DNA of 64,000 nucleotides from CAIURC01 sp043777315 (lineage in GTDB: Bacteria; Verrucomicrobiota; Verrucomicrobiia; Chthoniobacterales; Chthoniobacteraceae), in NCBI GenBank assembly GCA_043777315.1, contig JAYVPW010000066.1:8272-72271 (forward strand), in the 5' to 3' direction. The notes beneath the pieces are model-generated. The model ran no database searches, had not been told where the DNA came from, and worked only from the letters and a program-made list of their open reading frames with translations. This document shows positions 30,336 through 38,078 of this stretch, piece by piece. The number at the start of each line of letters is the position of its first letter. Position 1 is the stretch's first letter. The position numbers and the translations under genes are program-made.

Positions 30336-30920
30336 TCATGCGCGCTCTAGCCAGACGGAATCGGCGACGCCGTCTAGCGGCTCGAGCCGGACAAAAACGC
30401 GCTCGCCGATCTGGGTCGGCAGGTTTTTCCCGACGTAATCCGCGCGAATCGGCAGCTCGCGATGCCCGCGGTCGATGAGCACCGCGTATTGAATCCGCGC
30501 CGGTCGGCCGAAGCTCGAAATCGAGTCCATCGCCGCGCGGCAGGTGCGGCCGGAGAAGAGCACGTCGTCGGTGAGCACGAGCGTTTTGTCCGATAGTTCG
30601 TCGGGCAATTTCGTCGGCTGCATCGCCCACATCCGGCGGCGTGTGTGGATGTCGTCGCGGTGCATCGAGACATCGATGATGCCGGTCGCGGGCCGCACAT
30701 TTTCAAACTGCCCGATGTAGTCCGCGAGCCGCTTCGCGAGCTCCACGCCGCGCGACGGAATGCCGATGAGCGCGACGCGGTTGATGTCGGGATTGCGCTC
30801 GATGATCTCGTGCGCGATGCGCTTCAGCGCGCGCTCGATCGCCGCGGCATCGAGGATGAGAACGGCACCGGGAGCCGGCGAACCGGACTCGGAAGGGAAT
30901 GAAGTGGGGGATTCGGGCAT
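30336..30920 (-). CDS. pyrR: PyrR bifunctional pyr operon regulator/uracil phosphoribosyltransferase
   Basis: 194 residues. The PRPP-binding loop is TLVLTDDVLFSGRTCRAA; family-specific stretches include RVALIGIPSRGVELAKRLA, DVSMHRDDI and VLIDRGHRELPIRADYVGKN. In Firmicutes PyrR senses UMP and binds pyr leader RNA to cause attenuation, and also has weak uracil phosphoribosyltransferase activity. The first about 20 residues are Ser/Pro-rich and precede the fold, so a later start is possible. It heads the pyrR-pyrB-lprI unit; upstream is only 49 bp before the 70-residue gene, so a classical PyrR-binding leader in front of pyrR is not evident. Confidence 0.92.
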   Translation of the reverse strand: MPESPTSFPSESGSPAPGAVLILDAAAIERALKRIAHEIIERNPDINRVALIGIPSRGVELAKRLADYIGQFENVRPATGIIDVSMHRDDIHTRRRMWAMQPTKLPDELSDKTLVLTDDVLFSGRTCRAAMDSISSFGRPARIQYAVLIDRGHRELPIRADYVGKNLPTQIGERVFVRLEPLDGVADSVWLERA

Positions 30921-30969
30921 GTCCTTCGCGACCTCGCAGGATCGCAGTTAAAGGGCGGCTCGGCGGTTT

Positions 30970-31182
30970 TTAGTGCGCGCCGAGTGGCTTATGGCGTTGC
31001 GTCCGCCAGACGGAGCGATGCTTCACGATCCAGTCGAGCAGCGCCTTTTCAAAACCGATGTCGTGCCCCGCCTTCTCGCTTTCGACCCATTTGTGCCGGA
31101 GAATTTCCTCCCGCTCGGCGAGGAATTCTTTGTAAAGGGCCGACTCGGTGACGAGGTCGGGATTGTCGTCGGTGGTGCTCAT
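30970..31182 (-). CDS. Small conserved cytoplasmic protein
   Basis: 70 residues, acidic N-terminus, no signal peptide or membrane segment. The central part EFLAEREEILRHKWVESEK, then AGHDIGFEKALLDWI, looks like a conserved helical motif (His-Lys-Trp ... Ser-Glu-x-Ala-Gly-x-Asp-x-Gly) reminiscent of a segment within DUF4032-type proteins; that link is tentative. It is sandwiched between mrp (42 bp upstream) and pyrR (49 bp downstream), all in the same direction, consistent with an operon. Its small size and good codon use for this GC content support it as a real gene. Function unknown. Confidence 0.65.
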   Translation of the reverse strand: MSTTDDNPDLVTESALYKEFLAEREEILRHKWVESEKAGHDIGFEKALLDWIVKHRSVWRTQRHKPLGAH

Positions 31183-31224
31183 TGGAAACAGGGGTGCGGG
31201 ATCAGCATAAGCAGGCTCGATGCC

Positions 31225-32274
31225 TCATGCCGTCAAGGATTGACGCAATTGTGACGCGATGTTCTCGAATGTTTTTGAAACCACGCTGGCGGGGTCCGCG
31301 ACGGTCACCGGCAGCCCGCGGTCGCCGGCTTCGCGGGTGGGAATGTCGATCGGGATTTGGCCGAGGAGCGGCACTTTCAGACGTGCGGCTTCGCGCTCGC
31401 CGCCGCCATTTCCGAAGATGTCGTAGCGCTGCCCGTCGCTCGGGCAGAGGAAGTAACTCATGTTCTCGATCAGCCCGAGGACAGGGACGTTCACTTTTTG
31501 AAACATCGTCGCGGCCTTGCGCGCATCGATCAGCGCGACTTCCTGCGGCGTGGTCACGATGAGCGCGCCGGTGAGCGCGACGGTCTGCACGATCGTGAGC
31601 TGGATGTCGCCGGTGCCGGGCGGGAGGTCGAGGATGAGAAAATCGAGCGCGCCCCAATCGACCCAGCGGAGAAATTGCTGCGTGTATTTGGTGACCATCG
31701 GCCCGCGGAGAATCGCCGGCGACGCGTCGTCGAGCAGGAAGCTCATCGACATCAATTTGATGTCGTAACGTTCGACCGGCGAGATGCGGTTGGTTTCCTG
31801 GTCGGCCAGCGGGCGCTCATTCGTGCCGAACATCAGTCCCATGCTCGGTCCGTACATATCGCAGTCGCAGAGCCCCACGGCGGCCCCCGATTTCTGCAAC
31901 GCGATCGCGAGATTCGCGGCCACGGTGGACTTGCCGACGCCGCCTTTTCCGCTCGCCACGGCGATGATGTGCCGCACGCCGTCGATCGCCGCAGCGCCGG
32001 GACTGCCGCCCGCGGTCGCTGGTCCCGCGGGTGCCTGAATGTCGATTCGCACCGCGACATTTCCGACGCCGGGGATGCCGCGCAGGGCCGCTTCGGATTG
32101 CTCCTTGATCGTCTGCGGCACCTTCGGATCGTTCGTCGTCAGCGTCATCTGCACGACGACTTCCGAGCCATTCACCCGCACGTCTTTTACGAGCCCGAAC
32201 GAAACGATGTCGCGCGTGAAGCCGGGATATTTGACGGACGAAAGGGTCTCGCGAACGAGGTCAGGTGTGATCAT
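31225..32274 (-). CDS. apbC: Mrp/ApbC/NBP35-family iron-sulfur cluster carrier P-loop ATPase
   Basis: 349 residues from the ATG at 32274 (MITPDLVRETLSSVKYPG). An N-terminal MIP18/DUF59 domain (about 1-95) contains GFTRDIVSFGLVKDV. The P-loop ATPase follows, with the deviant Walker A GKGGVGKSTVAANLA (about residue 120), the switch region CDCDMYGPS, and ILDLPPGTGD. The ENMSYFLCPSDG segment near residue 280 lies where the family's CxxC cluster ligand would be; only one Cys is visible there, so cluster binding may differ. It delivers Fe-S clusters. It starts a minus-strand run that continues through the 70-residue gene into pyrR. Upstream is a 122-bp divergent space shared with the alpha-2-macroglobulin gene. 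Confidence 0.93.
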   Translation of the reverse strand: MITPDLVRETLSSVKYPGFTRDIVSFGLVKDVRVNGSEVVVQMTLTTNDPKVPQTIKEQSEAALRGIPGVGNVAVRIDIQAPAGPATAGGSPGAAAIDGVRHIIAVASGKGGVGKSTVAANLAIALQKSGAAVGLCDCDMYGPSMGLMFGTNERPLADQETNRISPVERYDIKLMSMSFLLDDASPAILRGPMVTKYTQQFLRWVDWGALDFLILDLPPGTGDIQLTIVQTVALTGALIVTTPQEVALIDARKAATMFQKVNVPVLGLIENMSYFLCPSDGQRYDIFGNGGGEREAARLKVPLLGQIPIDIPTREAGDRGLPVTVADPASVVSKTFENIASQLRQSLTA

Positions 32275-32396
32275 GCGGGCGGGGAATGTGGGAGGTCGAA
32301 AGTCGGGTGTCGAGAGCCGAGGATTTGCGCTCCAGCGAAGCCGGCGAGCCCGTGCCTGCTCGCCAAAACCGCCAGCGTGATGCGACAAACGGGCCG

Positions 32397-35300
32397 ATGA
32401 AAACTCCCTCTCGCTCCATCGGGCTCGGGTTGCTCGCGGCGTTGCTTTTTCCGCTCCTGGCTTCATTCGCGCGGGCCGCGGGACCGGTGCCGGAGGTCGA
32501 GCTTCTCGTCGATGGCGATTCGCTGCTTCCGTCCACGACGCTCGAAGTTCGCTTCGCACGGGAGATGGTGGGCCGCGATCATGTGGGCATCCCCGTCGCG
32601 AATTCTCCGCTCGTTTTTCAGCCCTCGTTGCCGGGGAAATTTACGTGGCTGAGTCGGCGAAGCGGCGTCTTCGTCCCATCCGAGCCGCCGAAAATGGGGA
32701 CCGCGTTCAAAATCGGGCTGCGGGCGGATTTGCAGGATGGCGCGGGCCAGCCGTTCGCGCCGCGTTTTCAAGCCGGGCTGAAAACGCCGCCGTTTCAAAT
32801 TTCCTTCGTCGCCACCGGCGTCTCGCCGGACGCCGTCGCCGCGATGCCGGAAGTGAAAATCGCTTTCAACCGCGACGTGAAACTCGACACCGCGGCGAAG
32901 CGAATTCGCTTCCTCGACGATGCCGGAAATGCGCTCGCCGCCGAGATCCGTTACGCGCTGCCGTCCGACTATTTTCAGGTCAAACCCGAAGCCGAAGATT
33001 GGGAAAAGCGCTGGCATCTCGGGCGCGACGCCGCTCCTCCGGCTCCGATCGAAAACGACGACGACGAAGCGGACGCGCCGCCCGGAGAGCCGGTGCGGAA
33101 TCGGCTGCTGGTGAAGCCTGCCGCGCCTCTCGCAAGCGGCCGCGTCTGGCGGCTGGAGCTGCCAGCCGGAATCGAGGCGCTGACCGGCGGCTACCAAATT
33201 TCCCAGCCGCGCGTGATCGCGCTCGGTCGCGTGCGTCCCTTTGCGCTGACCTCGCTCGTCACGTCGAGCTATCTAAATGGCGGTCGGAGCGTGCAGCTCG
33301 AATTTCCCGAGTCGCTCGCCCCGGATGTGACCACGGCGACGGCCGCGAAGTTTTTTCATCTCATCCCGGCGGTCCAAAATCTCCGCTTCGAGCCCGACGA
33401 TCACTCGGTCGTTTTGCACGGCGAGTTCGATCGCGAAACGGAATATCGCCTCGACCTCGACGCGTCGCTTCTCGCCGAGTCCGGCCAGGCGATTTCAGGC
33501 GCACTCAGCCGCACTTTCCGCTTCGCGCCGGTGAAGCCGCGCGTCTATCTGCCGGAGATCACCGGCCATCAGATTCTCGGCGGGCGGCGGAAATTTCCGG
33601 TGCAATCGGTGAACCTCAAATCGCTCCGCGTCATCGCCCGACTCGTCCCGCCGGACCGCGCTCCGCAAGCCGTCGAGGCCTTTGCCAAATATGACAAGGA
33701 CTTCGACGAGAAGACGCCGGATGAAAAATTCGCGGAGCTGCCGGCCGGCTCCATTGCGGGCAAAATCATTTCCGATCGCGTCATCGAATTGCCCGCGCCG
33801 GCACTCGACGCGAAACAGGAGACGACGCTGGATTGGGACGAGATCCTCGGACCCCAAAAATCCGGGACGATTTTCCTGACCATCGAGGGCGCTCCGCTCG
33901 ACGCCACCGGCGGCAAACGCCCGTCGGCACAAGCTTTGATCCAGCTCACCGATCTCGGGGTGCTTTGGAAAAAGGTCGCCGGACAGGTGCGCGCGCAGGT
34001 CTTCTCGATGGCCACCGGCGGGCCGCTGGCGGGCGTGCGCGTCACGATCCTGGACGAGAAATTTCAGCGCTCCGCCGAAGCGGTGACCGATGCGGAAGGG
34101 AGCGCCGCCGTCGCGCCCGGCGACTCTCCGCATTGGCTCACCGTGCGGCGGGGCGAGGATCAGCACGCGCTGAGGATCGGGCCGTCCGCGCAGGAGCTGC
34201 CGATGGCCGCCTTTCATCTTCCGATCGATTACGGCGGTTGGGAAAAGCAGGAGGAAAACGGGCCGCCGTTGCGCGCGCTCATCTTCACCGACCGGCCGCT
34301 GTATCGTTCCGGCGAGACGGTCCATGTGAAAGGGATCGTCCGCGCACTCGGTGCCGCGGGACTCGAAGCCGACGTCGGGCGCGATGGCACGCTGACCCTT
34401 TTCCGGCCGCACGATGGCGGGCAGAGCGAGATTCCCATCCGCACCGGCGAGCACGGTTCGTTCGATGCCGACCTCCCGCTCGAGTCCGCCGCAACCGGCC
34501 AATACAGCCTGCGGCTGAAGTTCGCCGGGCGCGATCGGGAGGGCTGGCAGCCCGGTTTCAGCGCCACTTTTCAAGTCGCCGATTTTCAGCCCAACGCCTT
34601 CGAGTTGAGCGTCGCCGCCGCCGCCCGCTTCGCTCCCGAAACGCCGGTCGCCGCCGAGGTTTCCGGCAAATATTTCTTCGGCTCGGTGCTCGCCGAAAGT
34701 CGGGTCCGCTGGACGCTGCAATATTCCGGCGAACGCTTTGCCGCGGCCGATTTCGACGGCTTCACCTTCGGCGACGATGAAGCGCCGCGACAGAAAACGC
34801 TGACCTTGCGCGGCGAAGGCAAGCTCACGAAGGCGGGCACTTTCGCGATCCGACCGCAGTTGCCCGAGCCCGCGCGCGGGCCATCGAGCGGGCTTTTCAC
34901 GGTCGAGGTCACCGACGTCAATCAGCAGACGGTTTCCGAAAGCCGCCGCTTCGAGCGCGACTCCTCGAGCTTTTATCTTGGGCTCAAATTGCCCGAGGAA
35001 CAGGTGGTCGGGCACGCCGAGGAGATCGTCGCGAAAGCTGTGGCCATCGGCCCGGACGGCCAGCCGAGGCCCGGGCCGGTCGCGGTAAAAGCCGAGCTCA
35101 TTCGCCTCCGTTATGAGACCGTGCGCCGGCAAGGCGCGGGCAACGCGATCTCGTTTCACACCGACAAAATCGAGGAGCCCGTCGCGACTGCGGAAGGCCG
35201 CACGCTGGTCCCGGTCCGCGCCGGAAATGGGTGGAAATTGCCCGCCGGCGAGACGGCGCGCTTCAAGCCGGCCAAAGCCGGCGAGTATCTCCTGCGCGTC

Positions 35301-38078
35301 TCGGCGCGCGATGAGCAGGGCCGCGAAAGCGTGGCCGCGTTTCACTTCAACGTCTCCGGCTCCGAGGCGATTTCGTGGGATTATCGCCACCCCGCGCAGA
35401 TCGATCTCGTGCCCGACAAAATGGAATATCGCGCCGGCGAAACGGCCCGCATCCTCGTCAAGACGCCGATCTCCGGCGAAGCGTTCGTCACGATTGAGCG
35501 CGGCTCGCGCATCCTCCGCACTCAGCGCGTGCGGCTCGAAGGCAATGCGCCGTCGTTGGAAATTCCGATCGAGGCCGGGGACGCGCCGAATGTTTTCGTC
35601 TCGCTGGTCCTCCTCCGCGGCGCGGAGCAGAGCACGCGAAAATTCAAGGTGCCGGAGTATCGCTACGGCATCTGCCAGTTGCACGTCGGCGATCCGTCCG
35701 CGCATCTCAAGGTCGAGATCGCACCGCAATCGACGATCTTCCAGCCGGGCGAAGAAGTCGTTTCCGAGGTGCGAGTCCACGATGGAAACGGCGCGGCGGT
35801 GCCCGACGCCGAGGTCACGTTTTTCGCCGTCGATGACGGCGTGCTGGCGCTGACCGGCTACGAACGTCCGCAGCCGCTGGCGATTTTTGGCGCGCCCTTT
35901 CCGCTCGCCATCCGCACCGGGCTCACGCTGTTCGATCTGCTCCCGGAAGACCCGGGCGACCTCGAGTTTGCCAACAAAGGTTACCTCATCGGCGGCGGGG
36001 GCAGCGGCGGTCCGGGCACGAAACTGCGCCGCGATTTTCCCGGCACGGCGTGCTGGTTTCCGTCGCTCCGCACGAATGCCGAGGGACGGCTGGCGGTTCA
36101 TTTCAAAGCGCCCGACGCACTCACCCGCTACCGCCTCGTCGCGGTCGCGCACGCCGGCGGGAACCGCTTCGGGTCGGGCGAGTCGGCGGTCGCGATTCGG
36201 AAGAAATTGATGATCCTCTCCGCGCTCGGGCAGGGCGCAAATGTCGGTGACGAGATCATCGCCCGGGCCGTCTTGCGCAATGAATCCGGCGTGAGCGGCG
36301 ACGCGGAAATCACGCTCGATCTCGACGCCACCGCCGAGCCTGCGCAGACGCCGCTCACGGAAAAATTCCGGCTGAAAAACGGCGAAGCGCGGACCGTCGA
36401 TTTCCCCGTCCGGCTGCGCGCGATGGGCGACGCATCGTGGAAATGGAGCGCGCATCTCACCGCGGATTTGTTCTCTTTTCACGACGCCGTCGCGGCGACG
36501 ATGAAGATCGGCTCATCGGTGCCCGTGCTGCATGAAACCTACCTCTCCGAGCTTTCCAGCGGATCGAACGACCTCCTCGCGGGAGTGAATCCGCAACTGC
36601 TGGAAGGGAGCGGAAGCGTCGGCCTTACGCTGTCCAACACGCGCCTCGCCTCGTTGCGCGAGCCCGCAAAAGAGCTGCTCGAATATCCGTACGGCTGCGC
36701 CGAGCAGACCGCCTCGTCGCTCATTCCATGGATCGTTTTTCCCGAGCTCGGCCCGGTTTTGCCCGACCTCGCGAAAAACAAAACCGAGGTGCAAAAGGCC
36801 GTGCGCGCCGGCGTGGACAAGCTCTTCGCGATGCAGACCGCGAACGGCGGGATCGCCTATTGGCCGGGCGGTCGCGAGCCGCAGCTTTTCACCAGCGCGT
36901 ACGCGGTGCTGGCGCTGTCGCTTTTGGAAAAGCAAGGCCAAGCGCTGCCCGCCGGTTGGCCGCGGCTGCTCGATTTCGTGAGCGGCGAACTGCGCGCGCT
37001 CGAGAAAAAGCGCGCGGGTTCCGGGCTCGACGACTTCGCGCTCGCGCTCTTCGCGCTGGCCAGCGCGGGCAAGGCCGAGCCGGCGTATCACGAGCAGCTT
37101 TTCGACCGTCGCGCCGAGTTGTCCCTCGAATCGCGCGCGCTGCTGGCGTGCGCGGTGATGGAGGCGAAGGGCCCGGCGAATCTCGTGGCGAAGCTGCTCG
37201 ATCCTCGCGCCGAGACGCCGGAATGCACCTGTTGGTTCGGCAGCCCGGCGCGGGAGCGCGCGACGCTTTTGCTGGCATGGAGCCGCTTCAAGCCGGGTGA
37301 TCGCGAGGTGGCGCGGCTGGTGAAGGAACTGCTGGCCGGGCGCGTGAATGGGCGCTGGCGGACGACGCAGGAAAACGCGTGGGCGCTGCTCGCGCTCTCC
37401 CGCTATTTCTCAGCCGTCGAGCGCGAGGTGAAACCGGTCGAAGGTTCGCTCGTCAAAGCGGGCACCGAGGTTCCCTTCGCGCTCACGAAAAGCGTGCTGA
37501 CCAAGTCGATGAAGTTCGCCTTCGACCCGGCCGCTCCGCTCGGCTCCGTCGAGGTGCGCAACGCGCGGCAGGCACCGCTTTTCGGCGAGGCGAATTTCGT
37601 CGTCCGTCCGCCGGTCGCCGCGCAGCCGCGGCAGGATCGAGGCTACGCGGTCTCGCGGAGCTATCGGAAAATCGGCAAGGACGGCGCGCTGGAGGAAGTC
37701 GCGGATTGGCAGGTCGGCGAGCGGGTCGTCGTCTCGCTGCGCGTCGAGACTTCGCAGCCCGGGCACTTCGTTGCGATCGACGATCCGCTGCCCGCCGTTC
37801 TGGAAGCGCTCAACCCCGATTTCCGCACGCAGCAGGTCGGCGGCGCGCGCGGGCTGGATCAAGCGTGGGCGGCCGATTACCGCGAAATCCGCGCCGATCG
37901 CGTTCTCTATTTTTGCGATCATCTGCCCGCCGGCGTCTTCACTTTCCGTTATCTCGCGCGGGTCCGCGCCGCCGGGAAAGTGACCGCGCCCGCGGCGAAA
38001 GTGGAGGAGATGTATCGCCCCGAGCGCTTCGGTTTGTGCGAGACGATGCAGCTCACGAGCCGCCCGGCGGACCGGTGA
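32397..38078 (+). CDS. Alpha-2-macroglobulin family protein (YfhM-like)
   Basis: 1893 residues from the ATG at 32397, giving a signal peptide (LGLLAALLFPLLASFARA) that ends in an ARA-A site with no lipobox Cys, unlike lipid-anchored E. coli YfhM. Macroglobulin-like beta domains follow (IFTDRPLYRSGETVHVKG marks MG3/4; VTFFAVDDGVLALTGY the region before the bait). The thioester motif CAEQ (YPYGCAEQTASS) is intact near residue 1434, within an alpha-alpha thioester domain, and a C-terminal receptor-like domain ends the protein. The family traps attacking proteases. The next gene, pbpC, overlaps by four bases, reproducing the classic bacterial pair in which the trap guards a peptidoglycan-repair synthase. 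Confidence 0.95.
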   Translation: MKTPSRSIGLGLLAALLFPLLASFARAAGPVPEVELLVDGDSLLPSTTLEVRFAREMVGRDHVGIPVANSPLVFQPSLPGKFTWLSRRSGVFVPSEPPKMGTAFKIGLRADLQDGAGQPFAPRFQAGLKTPPFQISFVATGVSPDAVAAMPEVKIAFNRDVKLDTAAKRIRFLDDAGNALAAEIRYALPSDYFQVKPEAEDWEKRWHLGRDAAPPAPIENDDDEADAPPGEPVRNRLLVKPAAPLASGRVWRLELPAGIEALTGGYQISQPRVIALGRVRPFALTSLVTSSYLNGGRSVQLEFPESLAPDVTTATAAKFFHLIPAVQNLRFEPDDHSVVLHGEFDRETEYRLDLDASLLAESGQAISGALSRTFRFAPVKPRVYLPEITGHQILGGRRKFPVQSVNLKSLRVIARLVPPDRAPQAVEAFAKYDKDFDEKTPDEKFAELPAGSIAGKIISDRVIELPAPALDAKQETTLDWDEILGPQKSGTIFLTIEGAPLDATGGKRPSAQALIQLTDLGVLWKKVAGQVRAQVFSMATGGPLAGVRVTILDEKFQRSAEAVTDAEGSAAVAPGDSPHWLTVRRGEDQHALRIGPSAQELPMAAFHLPIDYGGWEKQEENGPPLRALIFTDRPLYRSGETVHVKGIVRALGAAGLEADVGRDGTLTLFRPHDGGQSEIPIRTGEHGSFDADLPLESAATGQYSLRLKFAGRDREGWQPGFSATFQVADFQPNAFELSVAAAARFAPETPVAAEVSGKYFFGSVLAESRVRWTLQYSGERFAAADFDGFTFGDDEAPRQKTLTLRGEGKLTKAGTFAIRPQLPEPARGPSSGLFTVEVTDVNQQTVSESRRFERDSSSFYLGLKLPEEQVVGHAEEIVAKAVAIGPDGQPRPGPVAVKAELIRLRYETVRRQGAGNAISFHTDKIEEPVATAEGRTLVPVRAGNGWKLPAGETARFKPAKAGEYLLRVSARDEQGRESVAAFHFNVSGSEAISWDYRHPAQIDLVPDKMEYRAGETARILVKTPISGEAFVTIERGSRILRTQRVRLEGNAPSLEIPIEAGDAPNVFVSLVLLRGAEQSTRKFKVPEYRYGICQLHVGDPSAHLKVEIAPQSTIFQPGEEVVSEVRVHDGNGAAVPDAEVTFFAVDDGVLALTGYERPQPLAIFGAPFPLAIRTGLTLFDLLPEDPGDLEFANKGYLIGGGGSGGPGTKLRRDFPGTACWFPSLRTNAEGRLAVHFKAPDALTRYRLVAVAHAGGNRFGSGESAVAIRKKLMILSALGQGANVGDEIIARAVLRNESGVSGDAEITLDLDATAEPAQTPLTEKFRLKNGEARTVDFPVRLRAMGDASWKWSAHLTADLFSFHDAVAATMKIGSSVPVLHETYLSELSSGSNDLLAGVNPQLLEGSGSVGLTLSNTRLASLREPAKELLEYPYGCAEQTASSLIPWIVFPELGPVLPDLAKNKTEVQKAVRAGVDKLFAMQTANGGIAYWPGGREPQLFTSAYAVLALSLLEKQGQALPAGWPRLLDFVSGELRALEKKRAGSGLDDFALALFALASAGKAEPAYHEQLFDRRAELSLESRALLACAVMEAKGPANLVAKLLDPRAETPECTCWFGSPARERATLLLAWSRFKPGDREVARLVKELLAGRVNGRWRTTQENAWALLALSRYFSAVEREVKPVEGSLVKAGTEVPFALTKSVLTKSMKFAFDPAAPLGSVEVRNARQAPLFGEANFVVRPPVAAQPRQDRGYAVSRSYRKIGKDGALEEVADWQVGERVVVSLRVETSQPGHFVAIDDPLPAVLEALNPDFRTQQVGGARGLDQAWAADYREIRADRVLYFCDHLPAGVFTFRYLARVRAAGKVTAPAAKVEEMYRPERFGLCETMQLTSRPADR

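Noticed and set aside
30921..30969. PyrR-responsive attenuator before pyrR
   Set aside because: Only 49 bp and no antiterminator/terminator pair or recognisable PyrR-binding loop.
33495..36482. 995-codon open frame antisense to the alpha-2-macroglobulin gene
   Set aside because: Very high GC at third codon positions of the real gene keeps antisense frames open. The translation is Arg/Glu/Ala-rich with no domain motif, while the sense frame has an intact thioester and signal peptide.
37379..38074. Upstream in-frame extension of pbpC
   Set aside because: It overlaps the C-terminal part of the alpha-2-macroglobulin gene in another frame; PBP1C begins at the GTG in the GTGA overlap.
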